64,000 nt of DNA from Palauibacter sp022826685 (GTDB lineage: Bacteria > Gemmatimonadota > Gemmatimonadetes > Palauibacterales > Palauibacteraceae). Location: the NCBI RefSeq assembly GCF_965221685.1, contig NZ_OZ244907.1, one strand, 5' to 3'. The position numbers were made by a program, and so were the translations under genes. A model generated the notes under the pieces. That model had not been told where the DNA came from. It worked only from the letters and a program-made list of their open reading frames with translations, and ran no database searches. Positions 17,871 through 26,301 of this stretch are shown in pieces (position 1 is the stretch's first letter; the number at the start of each line of letters is the position of its first letter).

Positions 17871-18913
17871 CCGGGGCGGGTGCGCCGCGCGTCTCCATCC
17901 TCCTGCCGTGCCGGGACGCCGAACCGTTCCTCGGCGTGTGCATCGAGAGTCTCGCCGCGCAGTCCGAGCCGCGCTTCGAGGTGCTCGCGCTCGACGACGG
18001 TTCGAGAGACGGCACCGGGCGGCTGCTCCGGGCGTGGGCGGAACGGGACGGTCGCGTCCGCCTCGTCGATCGTGACGGTTCGGGGATCGTCGCCGCACTG
18101 CGCCGGCTCTCCGCCGAGGCCCGGTCGCCGCTCCTCGCCCGCATGGACGCCGACGACGTGGCGCGCCCCGGCCGGCTGGCCGCGCAACTCCACCTCCTGG
18201 CCCGGCGCCCCGGCATCGCCGCGTGCGGCACGGGCGTCCGCTACTTCCCCCGGCCCCGGCGCGGCTCGGGCTATCTCCGCTACGAGCGCTGGATCAACGG
18301 GCTCACCGAACCCGCCGCGGTCGAGCGGGATCTGTTCGTCGAATGTCCGATCGCCCACCCCACCCTGATGGTGCGGCGCGACGCCTTCGAGGCCGTCGGC
18401 GGCTATCGCGACACCCGGGGACCGGAGGACTACGACCTCATCCTGCGGCTGTCCGCGGCAGGCTGCCGCATGACGAACGTACCGCAGATCCTCCACGAGT
18501 GGCGGCTGGGTCCGCACCGGCTGTCGGAGCGGTCGGACCGCTACGGCCCCGATGCCTTCCGGCGTCTGAAGATCGCGTACCTCGCGAACGGCCGCATACC
18601 GGAGGGACGGCCGCTCGTCATTTGGGGCGCCGGCAAGGTCGGCAAGGCCTTCGCGCGCGGCTGGCTCGAACAGGGCGGCTCCGCGAGTCGCGCGCGCCCG
18701 GTGGAGGCGTTCGTGGATCTGGACCCCCGCAAGATCGGGCAGAGCATCCACGGAGCCGTCGTCCTCCGCCCCGAGGATCTCCCGGCGTTCGGTGCGCCCG
18801 CCCGCCCGTACATGCTCCTCGCGGTGGGGACGCCCGGCGCCCGGAGCGAGATCCGGGAGGCGCTGGAGGCGCTGGGTTATCAGGAGATCGAGGATTACCG
18901 GGCCGTGGCCTGA
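17867..18913 (+). CDS. Family 2 glycosyltransferase fused to a Rossmann-like domain
   Basis: A 348-residue protein whose GTG start overlaps the uvrA stop. Residues ~5-215 are a GT-A fold: 'VSILLPCRDAEPFLGVCI', the nucleotide-sugar 'ALDDGSRDGTG', the metal-binding 'ARMDADDVA' and the acceptor loop 'GGYRDTRGPEDYDLILRL'. Residues ~245-348 form a second domain beginning 'LVIWGAGKVGKAFARGWL', a dinucleotide-binding glycine motif, and continuing 'AFVDLDPRKIGQSIHGA', resembling the N-terminal domain of PglD-like sugar acyltransferases or CoA-binding proteins. The sugar and acceptor are unknown; polysaccharide or glycan modification is likely. Its 3' end overlaps the convergent reductase gene by 19 bases. 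Confidence 0.8.
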   Translation: MTGAGAPRVSILLPCRDAEPFLGVCIESLAAQSEPRFEVLALDDGSRDGTGRLLRAWAERDGRVRLVDRDGSGIVAALRRLSAEARSPLLARMDADDVARPGRLAAQLHLLARRPGIAACGTGVRYFPRPRRGSGYLRYERWINGLTEPAAVERDLFVECPIAHPTLMVRRDAFEAVGGYRDTRGPEDYDLILRLSAAGCRMTNVPQILHEWRLGPHRLSERSDRYGPDAFRRLKIAYLANGRIPEGRPLVIWGAGKVGKAFARGWLEQGGSASRARPVEAFVDLDPRKIGQSIHGAVVLRPEDLPAFGAPARPYMLLAVGTPGARSEIREALEALGYQEIEDYRAVA

Positions 18914-19980
18914 TCGTCGAGCACTTCCCACGTCACGTCATCGAACTCGCGCAACAGGTCCGCGCCGTATGCGGAAGACGGGGTCTGGAAGCCCGGCTTG
19001 AAGTCTCCCGCGAGCGCGCGTCCCGCGATGGCGATGCCCGCCGTCGCGGTGAAGCCGTAGGGGTCCGGTACCCGCACGCGTGCCGCGACCCGCCTCCCCT
19101 CCGCGTCTTCGATCTCCGCGACCAGAATCCCGTGCGCCGTCCTGCGCGCCGATTCGCTCGGTCCCTCCGGCGCACGGTCGAGGAGGCGGTTCAGCACCGC
19201 CTTCCCCATCCGTCCGGCGAGCAGCGGGCCGAAGCTGCGGAGGATCTTCGTGAGGCGCACGAAGGAGCGAGTCGCCTGAAGGTAGGTCTCGATATTCGGT
19301 ATGCCGGTGGAATGAAACGCCGTGGACACATCGCCCAGCACGCCGACGAGCGCGGCGCGCGGGGGAGGCCCGAAGTCGAACGCGTGGCGCAGTTCACCGG
19401 GTCGCACTGTCGCCAGCGCGCCGTCGCGCCGGACCCGGAAGTGCCCGATCGCCTGGGCGACCGTCCGCATGGTGCCGCGGGAGGCGCCGCTGCGGGCCGC
19501 GAGGCCCAGCCTGAGAGTGCGGCCGCCGGGATGCCGCTTGGCGAGGTCCGCGATGAGGCAGTCGCTCGGGACGACGTCGAACCCGACGCCCGGCATGACC
19601 ATGATGCCCGCCCCGGCGGCCTCCGCCCCGCGCGCGGCCAGCGTCTCGAACACATCGATCTCTCCGGTGATGTCGAGATAGTGCGTGCCCGTCCTCAGGC
19701 AGACGTCGTACATCGGGAGGGCCGTGCGCGAAAACGGTCCCGCGCAGTGGAGGACGACCGAAACATCCTCCAGCGCGCCGGCCAGCGCATCCGGGCGGTC
19801 CAGCCCCAAGGCCCGGGTCTCCAGGCCGCGCGCCGCGGTGGTCGCCGACGCGAGCACGGCGAGCTTCTCCGGGTCCCGGCCGCCGGCAACGGGCTTCAGC
19901 CCGGACCGAACGGCCTCGGCGACCGCGAGCCGCCCGGTATATCCCGTGGCGCCGTAGATGAGCAGTTTCGGTTCACGCAT
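18895..19980 (-). CDS. Saccharopine dehydrogenase-family (trans-acting enoyl reductase-like) oxidoreductase
   Basis: A 361-residue NAD(P)-dependent enzyme with N-terminal 'LLIYGATGYTGRLAVAEA' Rossmann motif and the family's 'VVLHCAGPFSRTALPMYDVCLRTGTHYLDITGE' (two adjoining segments) containing the YxDxxGE element. Such proteins include mycobacterial trans enoyl reductases and uncharacterised homologues; true saccharopine dehydrogenases have a different C-terminus. 'VMPGVGFDVVPSDCL' follows as in the family. The substrate is probably lipid or polyketide-like but cannot be inferred. The ATG lacks a ribosome site; TAGTTT (19987-19992) lies 6 bases upstream, in the short interval shared with the divergent phosphoesterase. 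Confidence 0.82.
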   Translation of the reverse strand: MREPKLLIYGATGYTGRLAVAEAVRSGLKPVAGGRDPEKLAVLASATTAARGLETRALGLDRPDALAGALEDVSVVLHCAGPFSRTALPMYDVCLRTGTHYLDITGEIDVFETLAARGAEAAGAGIMVMPGVGFDVVPSDCLIADLAKRHPGGRTLRLGLAARSGASRGTMRTVAQAIGHFRVRRDGALATVRPGELRHAFDFGPPPRAALVGVLGDVSTAFHSTGIPNIETYLQATRSFVRLTKILRSFGPLLAGRMGKAVLNRLLDRAPEGPSESARRTAHGILVAEIEDAEGRRVAARVRVPDPYGFTATAGIAIAGRALAGDFKPGFQTPSSAYGADLLREFDDVTWEVLDDQATAR

Positions 19981-20006
19981 ATCCCCAAACTACGGAGCGA
20001 CTCGCC

Positions 20007-20609
20007 ATGCGTCTGCTGCTGTTCAGCGATCTGCACACCGATCTCGCGGCCGCCGCGTCGATCGTCGAGCGGGCCACCGACTTCGACGCGGTCGTCGGAG
20101 CCGGCGACTTGGCGGTGAAACGGCGCGGGCTGGCCGGGATCGTCGAAGTCCTGGCCGCGATCGAGACCCCCACTGTCCTCGTCCCCGGAAACGGCGAGTC
20201 CGCCGAAGAACTTTCCAACGCGTGCGACGGCTGGCCGGCGGCTCACGTCCTGCACGGAACGGGCGTCGAGATCGGCGGCGTGCCCTTCTTCGGTCTCGGC
20301 GGCGGGGTGCCGGTGACGCCGTTCGGCGCCTGGAGCTACGACTTCACGGAAGACGAGGCGCGGGACCTCCTCGCACCGTGCCCCGAGGGCGCCGTGCTCG
20401 TGTCCCACTCCCCCCCGCTCGGCCACGCGGACACCGCCGCATCGGGTCGGCACGTGGGCAGCACAGCCGTCCTCGAAGCCATCGAACGGACCCGTCCCCG
20501 CCTCGTCGTCTGCGGCCACATCCACGACTCCTGGGGCGTCCGCTCCCGGGCCGGTAGCACGCCCATCGTGAACGCGGGTCCCAAGGGGATTGAATGGCTC
20601 CTCGAGTGA
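20007..20609 (+). CDS. Calcineurin-like metallophosphoesterase
   Basis: A 200-residue cytoplasmic phosphoesterase with the dimetal motifs in order: DLH (8-10), GAGD (31-34), GNGE (replacing GNHD), 'VLVSHSPPLG' and 'VCGHIHDSWG'. The change of GNHD to GNGE removes the usual proton-donating histidine, as also seen in YfcE/ICC-like small phosphoesterases with altered activity. The substrate is unknown. Its 3' end (20491 onward) is repeated about 2 kb downstream as a remnant. Divergent from the reductase. Confidence 0.85.
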   Translation: MRLLLFSDLHTDLAAAASIVERATDFDAVVGAGDLAVKRRGLAGIVEVLAAIETPTVLVPGNGESAEELSNACDGWPAAHVLHGTGVEIGGVPFFGLGGGVPVTPFGAWSYDFTEDEARDLLAPCPEGAVLVSHSPPLGHADTAASGRHVGSTAVLEAIERTRPRLVVCGHIHDSWGVRSRAGSTPIVNAGPKGIEWLLE

Positions 20610-20698
20610 CCCGGGAGCGTCGGGAAGCGTCAAGTGGACAATGAGCCGGGACACTTCCCTGTAACGGGGCGGAGGATTACGTGGCCGACGGGAGTGGA

Positions 20699-21787
20699 AT
20701 GAGTCGCTTGAGTAGGTGCCTCGACTTCCTTCGGCCCTACCGGACGGTTGTCGCGGGGCTCGGGTTGTTGGTCGCCGGGGGTGGGGACCTGATGGGCCAG
20801 GAGCCGGACTGCGGCGGGCGCGGCGTGCTCCGGGTGGTGGTGCTCGACCAGTCCGGGTCGGTTCCGATTCCCGGGGCGACGGTCGTCCTGCGGTGGACCG
20901 AATCGGAAAGTGCGCGAAGGCCGGTGCGCGAGGACGCCGGACCCGACGGGCGACTCATCCTGTGCGCCCCGCGGGACGCCCAGCGGGCCACCGTGTGGGC
21001 CGAGTTCGGGGACGCGTCGAGCGACGAGGCCGTGGTTCCCATCGCCGCCGGGACGTCGCGCGAGGCGAGACTCCTGCTTCACCTGGGCGAAGTGCGGACG
21101 GGACGCCTGATCGGTGAGGTGCGGGATGCTCTCACGGAGAAGCCTGTTGCGGCGGTGGCGGTGTCGGTTCAGGGCCGGGCCGAGGTGACCGAGACCAACC
21201 GAATGGGGCGGTTCATCCTCAGCGGCGTCCCGGTGGGCGTCCACGAGCTTTCGGTGCGGCATCTGGGGTACGCCCCCCTTTCCCACGAAGTGACGGTGTC
21301 GCGCGGCATCACCACGGAGGTCGAGATTGGACTGGTGCCGGAGCCCGTGGAGATGGCGCCGATCGTGGCCACGGCCACCAGGCCGCGTCGGCTGGAGGTC
21401 AAGGGATTTTACGAGCGCAAGTACTGGGGCGAGCTCGTCAGCGGGGGCATGTTCTTCACCGCTGCCGACATCGAGCGCCGCAGCCCCGTGTTAATCTCGC
21501 ACATGATTGCCGACGCGCCGGGGATCCGCTTGGAGTGTAGCCTTCGGCGTACGAGATGCAGACTCGTCAACGCCCGGGGGACGTCGGGGTTCGAGCCGGG
21601 CGGCTGCGTGATGGGCATCGTGCTTGACGGCACGAGACTGCGCGTGCGGCAAGGGGACACGATTGACCAGTTCGTGAAGCCGGTCGAGATCGCGGGGCTC
21701 GAGATATACAGAGGACCCGCCTCTCTTCCCGGGGAGTTCAGCGGATCCGATTCCGGATGCGGGGTCGTCGTCATCTGGACGAAGTAG
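20699..21787 (+). CDS. Secreted carboxypeptidase-regulatory / plug-like protein
   Basis: A 362-residue secreted protein; the ATG at 20699 has GGGAGTGG upstream, though an in-frame GTG at 20681 is possible. After a signal peptide (to about 'LMGQEPDC') come two beta-sandwich repeats of the CarboxypepD_reg type, the second clear as 'TGRLIGEVRDALTEKPVAAV' to 'GVHELSVRHLGYAPLSHEV'. The C-terminal ~140 residues ('FYERKYWG', 'ADIERRSPVLISHMIADAPG', 'CVMGIVLDG', 'VKPVEIAGLEIYRGPASLP') resemble a TonB-receptor plug domain but the beta-barrel is absent. It is probably periplasmic or surface associated, function unknown. The gene at 36956-38410 has the same style of architecture. Confidence 0.7.
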   Translation: MSRLSRCLDFLRPYRTVVAGLGLLVAGGGDLMGQEPDCGGRGVLRVVVLDQSGSVPIPGATVVLRWTESESARRPVREDAGPDGRLILCAPRDAQRATVWAEFGDASSDEAVVPIAAGTSREARLLLHLGEVRTGRLIGEVRDALTEKPVAAVAVSVQGRAEVTETNRMGRFILSGVPVGVHELSVRHLGYAPLSHEVTVSRGITTEVEIGLVPEPVEMAPIVATATRPRRLEVKGFYERKYWGELVSGGMFFTAADIERRSPVLISHMIADAPGIRLECSLRRTRCRLVNARGTSGFEPGGCVMGIVLDGTRLRVRQGDTIDQFVKPVEIAGLEIYRGPASLPGEFSGSDSGCGVVVIWTK

Positions 21788-21814
21788 TCCGGCCCGACCG
21801 GCTCGCGCAGGCGA

Positions 21815-22408
21815 TCAGCTCCGGGCGGCCCGCTCCTCGCCGATGGTCTCCGGCACGGGAATGCCGAAGGCGAAGCCCTCCAGCCTGGCCACGGATGTGC
21901 GCGTCCCGGCCACTTCCTTGCGGAGTTCAACGATCTCGCCGCGCAGGCCCTTGATCTCGCTCCGCATCTCGCCGCGCAGGCTCTTCATTTCGCCCCGCAC
22001 CTCGCCGTGCCGGCCGTGGATCTCACCGCGCAGCTCGTCCCGGACGCCGTGGATCTCGGTCCGAAGTTCATCCCGGACGCCGTGGATCTCGGTCCGAAGT
22101 TCATCCCGGACGCCGTGGATCTCGGTCCGAAGCTCGTCCCGGAAGCCTTGGATCTCCCCCCGCAGCTCGCCCCGGACGCCTTGGATCTCCCCCCGCAGCT
22201 CATCGCGCAGCCCATCGCACCTGCCGACGATCTCGCTCTTCACCTCCACGCGGGTATCGGCCAGCTCCACGCGGGTATCGGCGAGGTCGCCGGCCAGCCG
22301 GTCGAACTTGCCGTCGAGCTTGCGGGAGTTCCACTCCAGCCTCGCGCCCACGCCGAGGATGGCCACGACCACGGTGATGATTCCGATCACATCAAGTCCC
22401 ATTTCCAC
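21815..22408 (-). CDS. Membrane-anchored coiled-coil protein built from an 11-residue repeat
   Basis: A 197-residue protein: an N-terminal transmembrane helix (about 5-22, 'VIGIITVVVAILGVGA'), then a long uninterrupted coiled coil whose heart is an 11-residue repeat RDELRTEIHGV, degenerating outward (RGELRGEIQGF, RGEMRSEIKGL). A hendecad repeat is compatible with a right-handed coiled coil. The C-terminus 'FAFGIPVPETIGEERAARS' is short. The topology predicts a cytoplasmic or periplasmic rod tethered to the membrane. No function is recognised. The GTG at 22408 has AGGGA upstream. It converges with the plug-like gene, and the interval before gyrA holds a phosphoesterase remnant. Confidence 0.6.
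   Translation of the reverse strand: MEMGLDVIGIITVVVAILGVGARLEWNSRKLDGKFDRLAGDLADTRVELADTRVEVKSEIVGRCDGLRDELRGEIQGVRGELRGEIQGFRDELRTEIHGVRDELRTEIHGVRDELRTEIHGVRDELRGEIHGRHGEVRGEMKSLRGEMRSEIKGLRGEIVELRKEVAGTRTSVARLEGFAFGIPVPETIGEERAARS
22036..22200. repeat. Five tandem 33-bp coding repeats
   Basis: Five head-to-tail 33-base units inside the coiled-coil gene, starting at 22036, 22069, 22102, 22135 and 22168. The first three are nearly identical (sharing 'atcccggacgccgtggatct'-type cores) and the last two form a second subtype with 'gccttggatctcc'. Each encodes one 11-residue repeat, so copy number can change without frameshift. Confidence 0.9.
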
Positions 22409-22520
22409 GAACGTCCCTGCCGAAGGTTCATGGTTCGGCGCCGTCCCGGCACCGCTACCAACGCCAACCTCCGGCCGCGTATCAATGTGGGGTCAACCGG
22501 GAATCCGGTTCAAGCGGAGC

Positions 22521-22640
22521 CCCGTCCCCGCCTCGTCGTCTGCGGCCACATCCACGACTCCTGGGGCGTCCGCTCCCGAGCCGGTCACACACCGGTCGTG
22601 AACGCCGGTCCCGGCGGGATCGAACGGCGTCTCGAAAGTC
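22521..22640 (+). pseudogene. Remnant duplicate of the metallophosphoesterase 3' end
   Basis: Bases 22521-22578 are identical to 20491-20548, the codons for 'RPRLVVCGHIHDSWGVRS' and neighbours of the phosphoesterase. The similarity continues with substitutions through 'NAGPGGIE' to about 22640. There is no phosphoesterase start or upstream half here. The rest of the interval 22409-22762 between the coiled-coil gene and gyrA shows no gene. Confidence 0.8.
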
Positions 22641-22762
22641 GCGGAATGCCCCGAAACCCGGTAGATTAGAGGGTCTTACCGAGTGCGGCCGGGCTCCCCC
22701 GGAGCTGCCATTGGTCGCCGCGTCCTCGAGGATCTCGAAAACGCCAGTTCCAGCGGGAATCC

Positions 22763-25306
22763 ATGACCACCGAGAGCATAGAACGCGTCGAGCAGAGACC
22801 GCTCGAAGAAGAGATGCGCGAATCGTTCATCGACTACTCGATGAGCGTCATCGTGCAGCGCGCCCTGCCCGACGTCCGCGACGGCCTGAAGCCGGTCCAC
22901 CGCCGGATCCTGTACGCGATGCACGAGGCCGGCCTCGGCCCGACCCGACCCTACAGAAAGAGCGCCACCGTCGTCGGCGACGTGATCGGTAAATACCACC
23001 CGCACGGCGATTCGGCCGTCTACGATTCGCTCGTCCGGATGGCGCAGGAGTTTTCGCTCCGTTATCCGCTCGTCGACGGGCAGGGCAACTTCGGGTCCGT
23101 GGACGGCGACTCCGCCGCGGCCTACCGCTACACCGAGGCCCGGCTGCACGGATTCGCGAGCGAACTGCTCGGCGACATCGACAAGGACACGGTCGACCAC
23201 ACGCCGAACTTCGACGACCGGCTGCAGGAGCCGACGGTGCTGCCCTCCGCGCTCCCCAACCTCCTCGTCAACGGCTCGTCGGGCATCGCGGTGGGCATGG
23301 CCACGAACATCCCCCCGCACAACCTCCGCGAGGTGGCCGCCGCCTGCCACCGCCTCATCGAGGCGCCCGACACGACGCTCGACGAGTTGATGGAGATCAT
23401 CCGCGGTCCCGACTTCCCCACCGGGGGCACGATCTTCGGCGGGGCCGGGATCCGCGAAGCCTACCGCCTGGGCCGCGGCCGGGTCGTGATGCGCGCGAAG
23501 GCCGATATCGAGGAGGGACGGGACGGCCGCGACCGCATCATCGTCCGCGAGATCCCATTCATGGTGAACAAGACCCGCCTCATCGAGCAGATCGCGGGTC
23601 TCGTGCGCGACAAGAAGGTCACGGACATCTCCGACCTCCGCGACGAGTCCGACCGCGACGGGATCCGGGTCGTCATCGAACTGAAGCGCGACGCGGTGCC
23701 GCAGATCGTCCTGAACCAGCTCTTCAAGGGCACGCAACTGCAATCCACCTTCGGCGTCATCATGCTCGCGCTCGTCAACGGCGAGCCGCAGGTGATGGAT
23801 CTCAAGACGATGCTCGGGCACTTCCTCGAGCACCGGCACGAGGTCGTCGAGCGGCGGACGCGCTTCGAGTACGGCGTGGCGAAGGACCGGGAACACGTCC
23901 TCGAGGGGCTCAAGGTCGCGGTCGACCACATCGACGAAGTCATCCGCATCATCCGCGCCTCACCCGAGACCGAGGTCGCGGGCGCGGAACTCCGGTCGGC
24001 CTTCGATCTCAGCGAACGCCAGGCCGACGCGATCCTGAACATGCGTCTCGCGCGCCTCACGGGCCTCGAAATCGAGAAACTCGAGGAGGAGTTGGAGAAG
24101 GTCCGCGCGCGCCGGCAGGAACTCGAGACCATCCTCGCCTCGCGCGCCCGGCGGATGGAGATCGTCGGGGAGGAGCTTTCGACCCTCGTCGACAAGTTCG
24201 GCGACGAGCGCCGCACCGAGATCGTGCCCGACACCTCGGACCTCACGGACGAGGACCTCATCGCGGAAGAGCGGATGGTCATCACCGTCTCGCACTCCGG
24301 TTACATCAAGCGCATCGAGCCTGCGGTCTACCGGGCGCAGCGGCGCGGCGGGCGCGGGATCGCGGGCATGGGCACGAAGGAAGAGGACTGGGTCGAGCAT
24401 CTCTTCCTCGCCTCGACCCACGACTACCTCCTCATCTTCACGACCGCGGGCCGCATGTACTGGCTCAAGGTGTACCAGATCCCGCTCGCACGCCGGACGG
24501 CGCGCGGGAAACCCGTCGTGAACCTGCTGAGGATGGCGAAGGGCGAGAAAATCGCCTCCATCGTCAGGGCGCGCGAGTTCTCGGCTGACCGCTTCCTCAT
24601 CTTCGCGACACGCCGGGGCCTCGTGAAGAAGACCAGCCTCGCCGCGTATCGGAATGTGCGTGCGCCGGGGCTGCGGGCCATCAACATCCTCGAGGACGAC
24701 CGCCTCATCGATGTGAAATTGAGTGACGGCTCGAACGATGTGATTCTCGCCACGCGGCGCGGGATGGCGATCCGTTTCTCGGAGAGCGACGCCCGGGAGA
24801 TGGGACGAGTGGCCCAGGGCGTGCGCGGCATCCGGCTCTCGGACGATGACACCGTCGTAGGGCTCGTGGTCGCCCGGCGCGGCGGCTCTCTCCTGACCGC
24901 TACAAAGCTCGGGATGGGGAAACGGAGCGAAGTCGACGACTACCGGATCCAGAGGCGCGGCGGCAAGGGTCTCATCAACCTCAAGCCCACGGAGAAGTCG
25001 GGCCTCGTCGCCGCGGTGCGGGAGGTGACGGACGACGACGAGTTGATGTTCGTGACCCGGAACGGCGTCATCAACCGGCAGCCGGCGGAGGGGATCCGCG
25101 TAATCGGACGCAATACAATGGGGGTGCGGCTCGTTTCCCTCGACGAGGGGGACGAACTAGTGGACGTCGCGAGCCTGATCGATCCGATCGGAACGGATCC
25201 GGCGGCGGACGACGATGCCGAGGCCGAAGCTCTTGACGGTGCCGAGGCCGGCGACGTCGAGGGCGGCGCTGACGTCGAGGCCGGCGACGTCGAGGCCGCC
25301 GAGTGA
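22763..25306 (+). CDS. gyrA: DNA gyrase subunit A
   Basis: The breakage-reunion subunit of gyrase, 847 residues, starting at an ATG after GGGAATCC. The catalytic tyrosine lies in AAYRYTEARL (Tyr123). The quinolone-determining region is GKYHPHGDSAVYDSL with Ser84 and Asp88, the residues of quinolone-sensitive enzymes. The C-terminal DNA-wrapping beta-pinwheel carries a GyrA box, QRRGGRG (in 'YRAQRRGGRGIAG'), and a second copy QRRGGKG late in the domain; the tail is acidic with repeated 'AGDVE'. It leads a six-gene run and overlaps the next gene by GTGA. Confidence 0.97.
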   Translation: MTTESIERVEQRPLEEEMRESFIDYSMSVIVQRALPDVRDGLKPVHRRILYAMHEAGLGPTRPYRKSATVVGDVIGKYHPHGDSAVYDSLVRMAQEFSLRYPLVDGQGNFGSVDGDSAAAYRYTEARLHGFASELLGDIDKDTVDHTPNFDDRLQEPTVLPSALPNLLVNGSSGIAVGMATNIPPHNLREVAAACHRLIEAPDTTLDELMEIIRGPDFPTGGTIFGGAGIREAYRLGRGRVVMRAKADIEEGRDGRDRIIVREIPFMVNKTRLIEQIAGLVRDKKVTDISDLRDESDRDGIRVVIELKRDAVPQIVLNQLFKGTQLQSTFGVIMLALVNGEPQVMDLKTMLGHFLEHRHEVVERRTRFEYGVAKDREHVLEGLKVAVDHIDEVIRIIRASPETEVAGAELRSAFDLSERQADAILNMRLARLTGLEIEKLEEELEKVRARRQELETILASRARRMEIVGEELSTLVDKFGDERRTEIVPDTSDLTDEDLIAEERMVITVSHSGYIKRIEPAVYRAQRRGGRGIAGMGTKEEDWVEHLFLASTHDYLLIFTTAGRMYWLKVYQIPLARRTARGKPVVNLLRMAKGEKIASIVRAREFSADRFLIFATRRGLVKKTSLAAYRNVRAPGLRAINILEDDRLIDVKLSDGSNDVILATRRGMAIRFSESDAREMGRVAQGVRGIRLSDDDTVVGLVVARRGGSLLTATKLGMGKRSEVDDYRIQRRGGKGLINLKPTEKSGLVAAVREVTDDDELMFVTRNGVINRQPAEGIRVIGRNTMGVRLVSLDEGDELVDVASLIDPIGTDPAADDDAEAEALDGAEAGDVEGGADVEAGDVEAAE

Positions 25307-26301
25307 CCGGCGCGACCGCGACGCTCGTTTCACTCGCCGACGTCGAAGCCGCACACGAGCGGATTCGCGGAGCGGTCCGGCGCACGCCGCTGATCCATAC
25401 CCCCTTCCCGCGGGCGGGCGGGCGTGGCGCGACCGATGCGCCGGACGGCGTGTGGCTGAAATGCGAGAACCTCCAGCGCGTCTCGGCCTTCAAGGCGCGC
25501 GGCGCGTACAACTATGTGAGCCGGCTCTCTCCGGAAGAGCGGGCCGCGGGGCTCCTCACCTACTCCTCCGGCAATCACGCGCAGGCGGTGGCGTGGACCG
25601 CCCGGGCGTTCGGCGTGCCGGCGCGGATCGTGATGCCCGTCGATGCCCCGGACGTGAAGCGGGAGGCGACGATCGCCCTCGGGGCGGAGGTCGAACTCGA
25701 AGGCACGACGTCGTCCGAGCGCAAGGCGCGCGCCGAGCAGATTCAGCGGGAACTCGGCGGGACGATGGTGCCGCCGTTCGACGACCCGGACATCATCGCG
25801 GGGCAGGGGACCGTGGCGCTCGAGGTCATCGAGCAACTCGGCTCCCGGGAACCGGGGATGGTGCTGGCTCCGATCGGCGGCGGCGGGCAGCTGTCGGGCG
25901 TCGCCGCCGTCGTGCGGCGGCGGTGTCCGGAGGCCGAGGTGATCGGCATCGAGCCCGCGGGGGCGGCCTCGATGCTGCGCTCGCTCGAGCACGGCGCGCC
26001 CGTCACCCTCGACCGCGTATCCACCGTCGCCGACGGCCTCAAGCCGGTACGCCCCGGCGACCTCACCTTCGCCCACTGCCGCGACCTGGTGGACCGCGTC
26101 ATCACGGTCGACGACGAGGCGATCCGGGACGCCGTGCGCTGGCTCTTCGGCCTGCGGCTCGTGGTGGAGCCCTCCGGAGCGGCCACGGTGGCCGCGCTGC
26201 TCAACGGCGCGGTAACGCCCGCGGCACGAGGGGAGACCGTGGCGATCCTCTCCGGCGGCAACATCGAGCCCGCGCTCCTCGCGGACTGGATCGGCGGTTG
26301 A
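25303..26301 (+). CDS. Threonine/serine dehydratase (PLP-dependent)
   Basis: A 332-residue fold-type II PLP enzyme; the GTG start overlaps the gyrA stop. The PLP lysine is in SAFKARGAYN (K64), followed by 'TYSSGNHAQAVAWTAR' and the phosphate-binding 'APIGGGGQLSGVAAVV'. Lacking a C-terminal ACT domain, it resembles the short catabolic threonine ammonia-lyase / serine racemase group rather than the long biosynthetic IlvA. The likely reaction is threonine to 2-oxobutyrate or serine to pyruvate plus ammonia. It fits with tdh, kbl, serA and an AgcS symporter elsewhere in the window. Confidence 0.88.
   Translation: MTGATATLVSLADVEAAHERIRGAVRRTPLIHTPFPRAGGRGATDAPDGVWLKCENLQRVSAFKARGAYNYVSRLSPEERAAGLLTYSSGNHAQAVAWTARAFGVPARIVMPVDAPDVKREATIALGAEVELEGTTSSERKARAEQIQRELGGTMVPPFDDPDIIAGQGTVALEVIEQLGSREPGMVLAPIGGGGQLSGVAAVVRRRCPEAEVIGIEPAGAASMLRSLEHGAPVTLDRVSTVADGLKPVRPGDLTFAHCRDLVDRVITVDDEAIRDAVRWLFGLRLVVEPSGAATVAALLNGAVTPAARGETVAILSGGNIEPALLADWIGG

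Noticed and set aside
22036..22200. Regular 33-bp repeats that look like a CRISPR array
   Set aside because: Repeats are contiguous without spacers, are in frame and encode a coiled coil.
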